Shown here: positions 27,588 through 36,591 of the stretch, one piece after another
Layout: every line of letters begins with the position of its first letter
Numbering within the stretch: position 1 is the first letter of the stretch
Assembly: GCF_900105725.1 (NCBI RefSeq)
Contig: NZ_FNLM01000034.1
Coordinates: forward strand, 4,278,001-4,342,000
Reading direction: 5' to 3'
Length of the DNA: 64,000 bases
Origin: Gordonia westfalica
GTDB lineage: Bacteria > Actinomycetota > Actinomycetes > Mycobacteriales > Mycobacteriaceae
Translations under genes and position numbers: made by a program
The notes under the pieces: model-generated
Seen by the model: the letters and a program-made list of their open reading frames with translations, nothing else
What the model was told of the DNA's origin: nothing
Database searches by the model: none

Positions 27588-28036
27588 GTTTGTTCTGGAG
27601 TTGTAGCAGTGAGTATCGACAGCATCGACTTACCGTCGGCGGACGCGTAGGCCAACTGCGATCGACGCACGAATAATTGAAATCCGTCCGCTCTGTACGT
27701 GCCGTCGTCGACACACAGGTACCCGTTGAGGTCGACGGCGTGGTTGAGCACGACCGCGTCACCAAGAGCAGCGATGTCCAGGGTTGTGTCGAGCTCGGAG
27801 AGTCGTACAACCTCGGTTCTCCCGAGACTGAAGTGCTGGATGACGAGATTCGACGTGAAGTCAGGTTCTGGGCTCTCTGAGCGCAGCAGAACTCGGCTTG
27901 CCATCGATCTGTGTGCGGAGTCGACGTCGAGGTCATACCAACTGTGGTGGGCAAGGAAATCCAGTTGAGGTGTTGATGCCCGCAGGGTGGCGATGGCTCC
28001 GAGGTTGACGACTGCGTATTCAACGGCACTGATCAT
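27452..28036 (-). CDS. unknown protein, faintly LpqN/LpqT-like
   Basis: A 194-residue protein without signal peptide. PDFTSNLVIQHFSL followed by repeated beta-strand-like stretches (LNGYLCVDDGTYRADGFQLFVRRSQLAYA; MLSILTATTPEQTW) recalls the LpqN/LpqT fold of mycobacterial lipoproteins, but the match is weak. CAGGAG lies 10 nt before ATG 28036. The last 40 residues are low-complexity and overlap the next small gene. It lies 22 nt downstream of the small membrane-protein gene, in the same operon. Confidence 0.6.
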   Translation of the reverse strand: MISAVEYAVVNLGAIATLRASTPQLDFLAHHSWYDLDVDSAHRSMASRVLLRSESPEPDFTSNLVIQHFSLGRTEVVRLSELDTTLDIAALGDAVVLNHAVDLNGYLCVDDGTYRADGFQLFVRRSQLAYASADGKSMLSILTATTPEQTWMTTNSEITEMEGRWLQTITNTTSGASQGPTSPESFRCSSPTRY

Positions 28037-28058
28037 GTTTTAATCGACTCCTGGTAGA

Positions 28059-28244
28059 TCAGCCGGCAATTCCGTGCCCGCAGACTAGGCCGAGCATGAA
28101 CGCGGTTCCGGCTGGCAGCGCGATCAACACGTTCTTGATGTAGGCCCACGCGTCAGACAGAAAGTACTCAACGAACCCCGACGAGAACGACTCGCGTTGG
28201 TGGCGAGGCCGATTCGTATCATCGTCGTTGCTGCCGGTATGCAT
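28059..28244 (-). CDS. small membrane protein next to ESX effector (possible immunity protein)
   Basis: A 61-residue protein: polar N-terminus (residues 1-30), then FVEYFLSDAWAYIKNVLIALPAGTAFMLGLVCGHG with one membrane helix. ATG 28244 follows GGGAGG at good spacing, and that Shine-Dalgarno lies in the last codons of the effector gene, so the two are translationally coupled. Position directly after a putative membrane-active effector suggests an immunity or accessory role; this is inference. Confidence 0.65.
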   Translation of the reverse strand: MHTGSNDDDTNRPRHQRESFSSGFVEYFLSDAWAYIKNVLIALPAGTAFMLGLVCGHGIAG

Positions 28245-28247
28245 CAA

Positions 28248-29390
28248 TCAACCTCCCGTTAACCATTTGGCGGCCTTCGAGCCCCAGTGACTACCGATCG
28301 CCGCTCCGATCCCTGCACCGATCGCGGTCCCCACAGGGCCGGCGAAAGTACCGATGGCGGCACCGGCGGCAGCGCCACCCAGCGCGCCGCCTCCGACCGA
28401 GCCGACGATAGCCGCGGCCGTGTCGCCGCCGTCCTGCTCGTCTCGCATGTATTTCATGATCTCGTCGAGTCCCGTGACTCCTACGCCGACGAGGGGCACG
28501 CCGCGTGTCAGCCCCTTACCGAGGCCCTTGACCAAAGCTGCATCGTTGGCGCGAATCGCATGTCGGCCAATGTGCAGCGCGCTAAGGTCCTTACCCCGTC
28601 GTTCCAGGGCGCCGAATGCGGCGGTGGCCGCGGCGCTCTTGGGGTCGATGTCCTTCAGGCCGACGGCAGCCAGTGCGTACTCGAGTCTTGACGGTTCGAT
28701 GCCGTTTGTTTCGCCCGCCGCGAGTCTCTCTAACTGATCTGGTGTCAGATTCATCGCGCGGAGGAAGCGCCCACGCTGTTCGGGTGTCGCTGTGCCGGCG
28801 AGTACTGCCTTCGCGTCGCTCTCAGCGAGGTTCGGGTCGACGACTCCCCGGTTTGTCGCGACGGAAGCCGGGGCGATCTCCCCGATCTCACCAAGCGCAC
28901 CATTGATGCCATCACGGGTGGTTGTCACCGTGTCGTCGGCCGCCGTGGCGAGGCTCGATAGTGCGGAGTGGTGCTCGTACGCTTCCCCGGCGTCGTACTC
29001 GGCGCCCTCGGGCGCGCGAGCCGGATCGAAGTTGATTGCGTACCCACGGCTCCCGCGGTCGAGGATGTAACCCCGGCTGTCAGCGAGAGTGGTCCGGCTT
29101 TCCAAGGCGGTGATCGCGTTGCGAATGTTGGTTGCACCGGTCTGCAGGACCTCTGCGAGATCGCCGAACTCGTCGGCGGTGTTCCTGATCCATCGAGTGA
29201 CGCCCTCGGCCCGGTTGTCGGCGGCGCCACGGGCCTCGCCGTGCCACTGCGCGGACGTGAGGTTGAGGATCGGGTTGCCAGCCTTCGGTGCCTCGACCTC
29301 GAGGTGGGCCTGTAGCCGGACGACGCCGAACGCGATCTGTGCCATGACCTCGGGTTTCCACGAGGTCACCTCGTTGTAGCTCGGTGGCAT
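28248..29390 (-). CDS. putative type VII (ESX) secreted effector with glycine-zipper C-terminus
   Basis: A 380-residue protein. Residues 1-100 form a helical WxG100/EspA-like region with the turn SAQWHGEARGAADNRAEG (Trp-His-Gly in place of WxG). The middle (120-270) is helical and charged. Residues 325-375 are a Gly/Ala-rich membrane-inserting segment with repeated GxxxG spacing (GGGALGGAAAGAAIGTFAG, TAIGAGIGAAIG) ending in WGSKAAKWLTGG. Such glycine-zipper tails occur in membrane-active proteins and bacteriocins. Encoded 5 nt after an EspC-like gene and followed by a small membrane protein. A membrane-permeabilising toxin is a hypothesis, not shown. Confidence 0.65.
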   Translation of the reverse strand: MPPSYNEVTSWKPEVMAQIAFGVVRLQAHLEVEAPKAGNPILNLTSAQWHGEARGAADNRAEGVTRWIRNTADEFGDLAEVLQTGATNIRNAITALESRTTLADSRGYILDRGSRGYAINFDPARAPEGAEYDAGEAYEHHSALSSLATAADDTVTTTRDGINGALGEIGEIAPASVATNRGVVDPNLAESDAKAVLAGTATPEQRGRFLRAMNLTPDQLERLAAGETNGIEPSRLEYALAAVGLKDIDPKSAAATAAFGALERRGKDLSALHIGRHAIRANDAALVKGLGKGLTRGVPLVGVGVTGLDEIMKYMRDEQDGGDTAAAIVGSVGGGALGGAAAGAAIGTFAGPVGTAIGAGIGAAIGSHWGSKAAKWLTGG

Positions 29391-29395
29391 GGGTC

Positions 29396-29791
29396 TTACT
29401 GCACCGACAACAGCATCTGGAGGGGAACGACGTGATGCTTCTGATCGCCGTCGCGCGTGGGGTACGGGACGGCCGAGGAGATCTCGCCGGCACTCTTCGA
29501 ATCGGTCTCCACGGTCGTGTCCTTGGCGTCGACCACCAGCTCCGAGAATGCGGCGACTGCGCCGGACAGATTGGCCAGAGAGGTGGAGATGCGTTCGTCA
29601 GCTGTAGCTGCCACGACCGACATGTCTGCCGTCGCACCCTTGAAGTTGCCGGCGAGCTCGCCGAAGGTCGACGACGTACCCTCAAGGCCTGCATATGACG
29701 TCAACTCGAGTGCCATCAACCGTGAGGCGCAGTTCGAGACATCCGTCGCTGCGGTTTCGAGCGCTGACGGGTCGACCACCAAGTCCGACAC
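29396..29791 (-). CDS. EspC/WXG100-like ESX secretion-associated protein
   Basis: A 131-residue helical protein starting at GTG 29791 behind AAAGGGGGGA. The opening SDLVVDPSALETAATDVSNCASRL and the later ISTSLANLSGAVAAFSELVVDAKDTT fit the two-helix EspC (PF10824-like) fold of ESX substrates or partners. It lacks a WxG motif. It heads the operon 29791-27405 and may act as the secretion partner of the 380-residue effector. Confidence 0.65.
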   Translation of the reverse strand: MSDLVVDPSALETAATDVSNCASRLMALELTSYAGLEGTSSTFGELAGNFKGATADMSVVAATADERISTSLANLSGAVAAFSELVVDAKDTTVETDSKSAGEISSAVPYPTRDGDQKHHVVPLQMLLSVQ

Positions 29792-29887
29792 AAATCCCCC
29801 CTTTGATGTCGCAAACCACCATAGATGTTCGGTTGCCACCCTAGTTCGGCAGGTCGGGACCCCTGGATCTCTGTCCACAGACGACGG

Positions 29888-29947
29888 GCGAACCTCAACT
29901 CGACTGTCAGACCTCGATCGAAGTCTGCCGGTCGAGTTGAGGTTCGC
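29888..29947. repeat. 60-bp palindrome upstream of the ESX island
   Basis: Arms GCGAACCTCAACTCGAC (29888-29904) and GTCGAGTTGAGGTTCGC (29931-29947) are perfect complements, with an inner CAGAC/GTCTG pair. A degenerate relative lies at 27031-27075. Between the divergent-strand neighbours it could serve as the terminator for upstream transcription or as a mobile palindrome. Confidence 0.75.
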
Positions 29948-29950
29948 CGG

Positions 29951-30964
29951 TCAGTCGCTGAGCGGGCCGTCGCGATGTGCTTCGAGTACGCGGGCTTTGA
30001 GGTGTTTGTAGCCCCGGACCCGTAGTGAGGGCATCGATTTCAGATAGAACCGGTCGTCGGCACTGATCTCGTCGGCGATGGTGTCGTCGATGAGAGTCGT
30101 TCCCGGGCGGGCAGATCCGGCCAGGCGAGAAGCGATGTTGACGGGTTCGCCGAAGACGTCGCCGAGTCGGGTCAGCACCGGGCCGCGGGCGAGGCCGACG
30201 CGAAGTGGTGGTAGATGGTCGTTCTCGGACAGTTCGTGGATGCGGATCGCCGCAGCTGCGGCAGCGTGTGCGTCGTCGAACGTGAACATCACCGCGTCTC
30301 CGAGTGTTTTGACCACGCGTCCGCCGTGGTCGACGACGACGTCGAAGGTGTCGTCCTCGAAAGACCCGAGAAGCGATTCGAGGTCGTCGAGGTCGATGCG
30401 GCGTGAGAGGCTCGTGTACCCGACGATGTCGGCGAACCCGACGATCAGGTCGAACTGCTCATCCGCGGAATGGTCGGCGTGACGTTCGAGCGCGAGTGCC
30501 ATGTGGCGTCGCCAGATCAGCTGCTGGACCTGGCCGAGTGCCGCGCTCATCTGCTCGAGCGTCCAAGGGATGTCCGGGTCGTCGGCGATCTCCCGGAGTT
30601 GATCGGCCTGCCAGTCGGCCAGACGCGACATGGTCTGGCCGATCGCTCGTGCCATCGCGATCTGCGTCGACTCCGGCATCGCGCCCGACGACGCCGCGAA
30701 CATGCGCAGCGCGGCGACGTCACTCTCGGTGGCGACCTTGTCGTCGGCGGATCGGCGCACGAAACCGAAAGCATTCCAAGCCTTCTCGGCGAAATCGGAT
30801 TCGATGCCGAGCTCGGCGATCAGTTCGTCTCGCGTATAGCGCGGTGTGTTGGCGTCGGCGTTGTCCGGCCGCTCTCGGCTGTCCGTGCGCGACGGTGGGT
30901 CTTCCGGCATGGACACAGTGTCCCGTACTGCGGGGTTCCGGGGGAGATCATTGAGGGTCGTCAC
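29951..30964 (-). CDS. class III adenylate cyclase with regulatory N-terminal domain
   Basis: A 337-residue protein. Residues about 40-130 resemble the adenylate-cyclase regulatory domain of Rv1264/Rv2212-type enzymes (YTRDELIAELGIESDFAEKAWNAFGF). The catalytic domain (about 165-330) has both metal Asp residues (GFADIVGYTS; LGDAVMF), the substrate Lys (VVKTLGD) and the transition-state Asn/Arg (VNIASRLAG), so it should be active. GTG 30964 or ATG 30910 may start it. It makes cAMP from ATP in the cytosol. Confidence 0.87.
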   Translation of the reverse strand: MTTLNDLPRNPAVRDTVSMPEDPPSRTDSRERPDNADANTPRYTRDELIAELGIESDFAEKAWNAFGFVRRSADDKVATESDVAALRMFAASSGAMPESTQIAMARAIGQTMSRLADWQADQLREIADDPDIPWTLEQMSAALGQVQQLIWRRHMALALERHADHSADEQFDLIVGFADIVGYTSLSRRIDLDDLESLLGSFEDDTFDVVVDHGGRVVKTLGDAVMFTFDDAHAAAAAAIRIHELSENDHLPPLRVGLARGPVLTRLGDVFGEPVNIASRLAGSARPGTTLIDDTIADEISADDRFYLKSMPSLRVRGYKHLKARVLEAHRDGPLSD

Positions 30965-30989
30965 CGACGTTCCGGCACGAAGATGCGGC

Positions 30990-32159
30990 TCAGATGGCGA
31001 GCACGCCCTTCATCAGATAGGCCATCCGTGCGGCGAACTGTGGGCTCTGCGCACCTCGGCGCATTCGTACCGCGTCGTTGACGATCGACAGCGCCGCGTG
31101 CACGGCGATCGCCCCCTGATCGCGCTTCAGATCGGGATCGACCTGGACGAGCAGGTCGATCCACCGCGCGACGTAGCGCCGCTGGATGTCGAGGAGGTCG
31201 GTCGCGCCGGGCTGCCCGGCGAGCACGGACGAGTTGTTGAAGCTGACCGAGAGGTCGGGCGTGCTGGTGATGACGTCGACATAGGAATCGACGAGTGCCG
31301 CCAAGAGTTTCGCCGGATCGTCGGTTGCGCCGTAAGCCGCCATCGCCCCGGCGTCGAGGCGGGCGCCGCTGCGATAACCGATGGCCACCAGGATCGCCAT
31401 CTTGGACGGGAAGTGTTTGTACACACTGGGTCCCGCGATGCCGACGGCTCCGCCGATCTCGTCGACGCCGACATCGGAGTAGCCGCGGTCGGCGAAGAGT
31501 GCAGCCGCGGCGTCGAGGATCTCGTCCCGACGTGAGCGCGTCACACCGGCGATGACGGGCGCGGTGTCGAGCGGGGGCGCGGTCGACGGACTGAGGACCA
31601 GCAGGCGTCGGACCAGCTTCTCGATCTCCTCCCGGGAACGAGCGCTCGACATCCGCGTGTGATGGACGGTCAGGCTGCCGCTGACGCTCAAGATCGCCCA
31701 CGCGAGCTGGACCGCCTCGCGTTCGGTCAGGTCGTCGCGGCCGGTGAGGATCGCCGCCGCCCACTGCCCGATCACCTCGCGGGTGCGGAGCGCGACCTGC
31801 TTGTTCTGTTCGACGGTCAGGTAGTTGCTCGTCCAGCGCCAGAGCGACGCCGTCTGCGGGCGCTGGACGGCGAGCGCACACACGGTCGAGATCAGGGTCG
31901 CGGCGTCGTCTCCGTGACGAAGCGCGCGATCGGTGCACGCTTCGAGGTCGTCGACACCGGCGAGAACGGCCTCCCCGAGAAGTGACTGTTTGTCGTCGAA
32001 ATGCCTGTACACCGACGGTGCGGTGACGCCGGCCGCGCGGGCGATGTCCGCCACCGACACCTGTGCGTAGCCACGCTGGACGAAGAGCGACGCCGCGGAG
32101 TCGACGAGCTGTCGCTTGCGGTCGGCGCCCTTGGTGCGGGTCGTTCTACGGTCCGGCAT
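30990..32159 (-). CDS. tandem TetR-type regulator (two HTH domains)
   Basis: A 389-residue protein with two complete TetR modules. The first HTH, VSVADIARAAGVTAPSVYRHFDDKQSLL, lies near residues 33-60; the second, DVGVDEIGGAVGIAGPSVYKHFPSKMAIL, near 225-255. ATG 32159 is preferred over an upstream GTG. It is divergent from fadA across 130 bp containing AACCA-N5-TGGTT (32255-32269), a possible operator. A pseudo-dimeric repressor of fadAB is the simplest reading. Confidence 0.85.
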   Translation of the reverse strand: MPDRRTTRTKGADRKRQLVDSAASLFVQRGYAQVSVADIARAAGVTAPSVYRHFDDKQSLLGEAVLAGVDDLEACTDRALRHGDDAATLISTVCALAVQRPQTASLWRWTSNYLTVEQNKQVALRTREVIGQWAAAILTGRDDLTEREAVQLAWAILSVSGSLTVHHTRMSSARSREEIEKLVRRLLVLSPSTAPPLDTAPVIAGVTRSRRDEILDAAAALFADRGYSDVGVDEIGGAVGIAGPSVYKHFPSKMAILVAIGYRSGARLDAGAMAAYGATDDPAKLLAALVDSYVDVITSTPDLSVSFNNSSVLAGQPGATDLLDIQRRYVARWIDLLVQVDPDLKRDQGAIAVHAALSIVNDAVRMRRGAQSPQFAARMAYLMKGVLAI

Positions 32160-32289
32160 GGTGAACAGACCATAGCGCACATTCACAGATTCGCCAGACC
32201 CGATGACCACGGGGTATAGCCAAATAAGTGATTCCGCGTTAGCCTACGGTGAGTAACCAACTGGTGGTTCGTGTGAAAGGAACACTTTC

Positions 32290-33501
32290 GTGCCTGATCA
32301 AGCATTCATCTACGAGGCGATCCGCACGCCTCGTGGCAAGCAGCGCGGCGGTGCGCTGCACAGCGTCAAGCCGGTCGACCTGGTCTCGGGTCTGATCGAC
32401 GAGGTTCTGGCCCGCCACGGCGGCCTCGATCCCGCCGACGTCAACGACGTCATCCTCGGTGTCGTCTCGCCGGTCGGCGAGCAGGGCGCGGTCATCGCAC
32501 GTACCGCCGCCCTCAACAGCGGTCTCCCCGAGACCGTCCCGGGCACCCAGATCAACCGCTTCTGCGCCTCGGGCCTGGAAGCCACCAACCTCGCGGCCGC
32601 CAAGGTCGCCTCCGGTTTCGACGACCTGGTTCTCGCCGGTGGTGTCGAGTCGATGTCGCGCGTCCCGATGGGCAGCGACGGCGGTGCACTCTTCACCGAC
32701 CCCGCCACCGCGTACGACCACTACATCGTCCCGCAGGGCATCGGCGCCGACCTGATCGCCACCATCGAGGGCTTCTCGCGCGAGGACGTCGACGCCTACG
32801 CCGCCGAGTCGCAGGCTCGCGCCGAGAAGGCTTGGACCAGCGGCTACTTCACCAAGTCCGTGGTGCCGGTCAAGGACTTCAACGGCGTCACCATCCTCGA
32901 CCACGACGAGCACCGTCGTCCGGGTTCGACGGTCGAGAGCCTCGGCAAGCTGAAGGCCGCCTTCGCCGCCCTCGCCGACATGGCCGGCTTCGACGACGTC
33001 GCGCTGCAGAAGTACCCGAGCGTCGAGAAGATCAACCACGTCCACACCGGTGGCAACAGCTCCGGCATCGTCGACGGTTCGGGCCTCGTGCTCGTCGGTA
33101 GCGAGGAGGCCGGCAAGCGCAACGGCCTGACCCCGCGCGCCCGCGTCGTCTCGTTCGCCGAGGTCGGTTCCGAGCCCACCATCATGCTCACCGGCCCCAC
33201 CCCGGCCACCGAGCTGGCGCTGAAGAAGGCCGGCCTGACCGTCGACGACATCGACGTCTTCGAGCTGAACGAGGCCTTTGCCTCGGTCGTCATGAAGTGG
33301 ATGAAGGATCTGAAGATCCCGCACGAGAAGGTCAACGTGAACGGTGGCGCGATCGCCATGGGTCACCCGCTCGGTGCGACCGGCGCGATGATCTACGGCA
33401 CCTGCCTCGACGAGCTCGAGCGCACCGGCGGCCGCTACGGCCTGATCACTCTCTGCATCGGTGGCGGCATGGGCGTCGCGACCATCATCGAACGTCTCTG
33501 A
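32290..33501 (+). CDS. fadA: acetyl-CoA C-acyltransferase (3-ketoacyl-CoA thiolase)
   Basis: A 403-residue thiolase, GTG start at 32290 behind AAAGGA. The nucleophilic Cys is in [12 protein letters not shown] (about residue 94), and the C-terminal His and Cys are in [16 protein letters not shown] and [10 protein letters not shown]. It cleaves 3-ketoacyl-CoA in beta-oxidation and is followed 34 nt later by fadB; together they form the trifunctional-type complex as in mycobacterial FadA/FadB. Confidence 0.95.
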   Translation: MPDQAFIYEAIRTPRGKQRGGALHSVKPVDLVSGLIDEVLARHGGLDPADVNDVILGVVSPVGEQGAVIARTAALNSGLPETVPGTQINRFCASGLEATNLAAAKVASGFDDLVLAGGVESMSRVPMGSDGGALFTDPATAYDHYIVPQGIGADLIATIEGFSREDVDAYAAESQARAEKAWTSGYFTKSVVPVKDFNGVTILDHDEHRRPGSTVESLGKLKAAFAALADMAGFDDVALQKYPSVEKINHVHTGGNSSGIVDGSGLVLVGSEEAGKRNGLTPRARVVSFAEVGSEPTIMLTGPTPATELALKKAGLTVDDIDVFELNEAFASVVMKWMKDLKIPHEKVNVNGGAIAMGHPLGATGAMIYGTCLDELERTGGRYGLITLCIGGGMGVATIIERL

Positions 33502-33535
33502 CGACCCCTCCACAGAAAGAACTCTGCGAATCACC

Positions 33536-35737
33536 ATGAGTGACAACATGATCAACTGGGAGAAGGACGCCGACGGCGTCGTCATCCTGACCATGGACGA
33601 CCCCAACCAGGGCGCGAACACGATGAACGCCCTCTACCAGGAGTCGATGGCTGCGACCGTCGACCGCCTGGAGGCGGAGAAGGACGACATCACCGGTGTC
33701 GTGCTGACCTCGGCGAAGAAGACCTTCTTCGCCGGCGGCGACCTCAAGGACATGACGAGCGACCGCTCGGACGTCTCCAAGGCCGAGATCGCCACGCAGA
33801 TCACCGAGACCACCAACGCCATGAAGAAGGTGCTGCGTCGTCTCGAGACCCTGGGCAAGCCCGTCGTGGCGGCCATCAACGGCGCCGCTCTCGGTGGCGG
33901 CCTGGAGATCGCGCTGCACACCCACTACCGCATCGCCGCGGACGTCAAGGGTGTCCAGATCGGTCTGCCCGAGGCCACCCTCGGTCTGCTGCCCGGTGGC
34001 GGCGGCGTCGTCCGTACCGTCCGCCTGCTCGGAATCCAGAACGCCCTCATGGGTGTCCTGCTCCAGGGCCAGCGCTTCAACCCGACCAAGGCCAAGGAGA
34101 CCGGTCTGGTCAACGAGGTCGTCGGCTCCGTCGAGGAACTGATCCCTGCCGCGAAGGCCTGGATCAAGGAGAACCCCGAGGCTCAGCAGCCGTTCGACGT
34201 CAAGGGCTACAAGATCCCGGGCGGTGCTCCCACCAACCCGGCGTTCGCCGCGAACCTCCCGGCCCTGCCGGCCCTGCTGCGCAAGCAGATCAAGGGTGCC
34301 AACATGCCGGCTCCGCGCGCCATCCTGGCCGCGGCCGTCGAGGGTGCCTACGTCGACGTCGACACCGCCGACATCATCGAGACCCGCTACTTCGTCTCGC
34401 TGGTCACCGGCCAGGTCGCACAGAACATGATCAAGGCGTTCTTCTTCGACCTGCAGCACATCAACGGTGGCGGCTCGCGTCCCGAGGGCTACGACAAGTT
34501 CACCGCCAAGAAGGTCGGCGTCATCGGCGCCGGAATGATGGGCGCGGCAATCGCGTACGTGTCGGCCAAGGCCGGCATCGAGGTCGTCCTCAAGGACATC
34601 GACCTCGAGGCTGCCAAGCGCGGTAAGGGTTACTCGGAGAAGCTCGAGGCGAAGGCTGTCGCCAAGGGCAAGACCACGCAGGAGAAGAGCGACGCGCTCC
34701 TCGCCCGCATCCACCCGACCGTCGATCCTGCTGATTTCAAGGGTGTCGACCTCGTCATCGAGGCCGCCTTCGAGTCGGTCGAGGTCAAGCACAAGGTGTT
34801 CCAGGAGATCGAGGACATCGTCGAGCCCGACGCCGTCCTGGGCTCCAACACCTCGACGCTGCCGATCACCATCCTCGCCGAGGGCGTGAAGCGGTCCGAG
34901 GACTTCATCGGAATCCACTTCTTCTCGCCGGTCGACAAGATGCCGCTGGTCGAGATCATCAAGGGTGAGAAGACCTCGGATGCCGTGCTGGCCAAGGTCA
35001 TCGACTACACCCTGGCGATCCGCAAGACCCCGATCGTCGTCAACGACAGCCGTGGTTTCTTCACCAGCCGCGTCATCGGCACCTTCGTCAACGAGGCCAT
35101 CGCGGCCGTCGGCGAGGGCGTCGAACCGGCGTTCATCGAGCATGCGGGCACCCAGGCCGGTTACCCGGCCGCGCCGCTCCAGCTCATGGACGAGCTGACC
35201 CTGACCCTGCCGCAGAAGATCCGCAAGGAGACCGAGGCGGCGCTCAAGGCAGAGGGCAAGGAAGTTCCGCAGCACGGCTCGAACGCCGTCGTCGACTGGA
35301 TGGTCGAGAACGGCCGTACCGCCAAGAAGGACGGAAAGGGCTTCTACGACTACGACGAGAACGGCAAGCGCACCCAGCTCTGGCCGGGTCTGCGTGAGCA
35401 GTTCAAGTCGGGTACCACGGAGATCCCGCTCGAGGACATGAAGGAGCGCATGCTCTTTGCCGAAGCCCTCGAGACCGTCAAGTGCTTCGACGAGGGTGTG
35501 CTCACCTCCGTCGAGGACGCCAACATCGGTTCGATCTTCGGCATCGGCTTCCCGGCCTGGACCGGTGGTGTCATCCAGTACATCAACGGCTACGAGGGTG
35601 GCGTGCCCGGTTTCGTCGCGCGTGCCAAGGAACTTGCCGGCAAGTACGGCAAGCACTTCGAGCCGCCGGCCTCGCTCGTCGAGAAGGCTGACCAGGGTGT
35701 CACCAAGCTGACCAACGAGAATCTCACTGCGAATTGA
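33536..35737 (+). CDS. fadB: fatty-acid oxidation multifunctional enzyme (enoyl-CoA hydratase/3-hydroxyacyl-CoA dehydrogenase)
   Basis: A 733-residue fusion. The crotonase domain (1-300) has the oxyanion-hole segment INGAALGGGLEIALHTHYRIA and GLPEATLGLLPGGGG. The 3-hydroxyacyl-CoA dehydrogenase part begins near 325 with KVGVIGAGMMGAAIAYVSAKAGIEVVLKDID, with SNTSTLPIT and GIHFFSPV later. Length fits FadB. It carries two of the beta-oxidation steps and pairs with FadA. A strong terminator follows 27 bp after the stop. Confidence 0.95.
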   Translation: MSDNMINWEKDADGVVILTMDDPNQGANTMNALYQESMAATVDRLEAEKDDITGVVLTSAKKTFFAGGDLKDMTSDRSDVSKAEIATQITETTNAMKKVLRRLETLGKPVVAAINGAALGGGLEIALHTHYRIAADVKGVQIGLPEATLGLLPGGGGVVRTVRLLGIQNALMGVLLQGQRFNPTKAKETGLVNEVVGSVEELIPAAKAWIKENPEAQQPFDVKGYKIPGGAPTNPAFAANLPALPALLRKQIKGANMPAPRAILAAAVEGAYVDVDTADIIETRYFVSLVTGQVAQNMIKAFFFDLQHINGGGSRPEGYDKFTAKKVGVIGAGMMGAAIAYVSAKAGIEVVLKDIDLEAAKRGKGYSEKLEAKAVAKGKTTQEKSDALLARIHPTVDPADFKGVDLVIEAAFESVEVKHKVFQEIEDIVEPDAVLGSNTSTLPITILAEGVKRSEDFIGIHFFSPVDKMPLVEIIKGEKTSDAVLAKVIDYTLAIRKTPIVVNDSRGFFTSRVIGTFVNEAIAAVGEGVEPAFIEHAGTQAGYPAAPLQLMDELTLTLPQKIRKETEAALKAEGKEVPQHGSNAVVDWMVENGRTAKKDGKGFYDYDENGKRTQLWPGLREQFKSGTTEIPLEDMKERMLFAEALETVKCFDEGVLTSVEDANIGSIFGIGFPAWTGGVIQYINGYEGGVPGFVARAKELAGKYGKHFEPPASLVEKADQGVTKLTNENLTAN

Positions 35738-35764
35738 CGATCTCGCTGGGTGACCAGCAGACCT

Positions 35765-35803
35765 CAAGGGCCCCGGCCGGATTCGTTCCGGTCGGGGCCC
35801 TTG
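35765..35803 (+). terminator. Rho-independent-type terminator after fadAB
   Basis: The arms (35765-35781 and 35787-35803) form a 17-bp stem starting CAAGGGCCCC with a single wobble pair and a TTCGT loop. No long T-run follows. Confidence 0.85.
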
Positions 35804-35989
35804 TCGTCCCGCGCATCGACTTCCGTCCCATCTGGTGAGCTCAAGAGGCGGGACGGAAACTCATACGCGCGAAACTCAATCCTCCGACGGCGCCTCGGCA
35901 CCGCCGACGCTGAGCACGACGCGGGCACCGTTCGGCACTGCCTCACGCTGCGGGCACTTGCGAATGCGGGTCGACTCCTCGACCCGCAC

Positions 35990-36292
35990 CCGGCACTGGC
36001 GCAGCTGAGGCTCGTCCGACGCCTACGTCTCGATCCAGGTCGGCGCCAACGCGTTCTGACGTTCGTCGTCGCTGCGAAGGGCACGATCGAGCGCGAGCGA
36101 GCCGGCCGGATCCTCCTCTTACTGATCGCCGCCGGCGTATTCTGGATTGCCGGCGGCCTCGCGAATGATGCAGCACGAGTAAGGTTGTGGATCGTCGCGC
36201 TTGCGATCGACTACAGTGCGCCGCTGGTTTTGTTCCGCGTTCCCGGCCGGCGTCGGCTGGCCGGGGCCACATGGGATCTGGCTGAGCGGACC
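35990..36292 (+). pseudogene. ltrA fragment
   Basis: An internal fragment of a low-temperature-requirement A (LtrA) family membrane protein: ERERAGRILLLLIAAGVFWI, AGGLANDAARVRLWIVALAIDY and TWDLAER fit the LtrA pattern (arginine-rich loop, WxxGG, LWxxALAIDY, WDxxxER). Start and end are missing; the match stops where IS3-transposase-like sequence begins (about 36293), so it was cut by that element. No function expected. Confidence 0.5.
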
Positions 36293-36591
36293 GCATGGCG
36301 GATCTGCCGCGACAACCGCTGGTGGTCGGTCTTCGGAGAGAAGCGAGGGCGCAACGGCCGGCGATCAGGTCGACCCGTTCAGGACGATCCGGTCCAACGC
36401 AGCTTCACCGCTGATGCTCCAAACTGCCTGCGGCTCAGAGATATCTTCGGCAACCACACCGGCAAGGGAACCGCGGTATGACACCCCACTGGCACCTATC
36501 CGTGCAGCAGTCCCCCTTGTTCGCCCGACGAAGCATCGACTTCTCGTTTACCGCAACAGGATTGGTGCACCACAGCGATGCGGGCAGTCAG

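Noticed and set aside
32239..33621. 460-codon minus-strand open frame
   Set aside because: Antisense to fadA with the same low-information composition.
33485..35767. 760-codon minus-strand open frame
   Set aside because: Fully antisense to fadB, Asp/Leu/Gly-rich with no domain; a by-product of strong GC3 bias in fadB.
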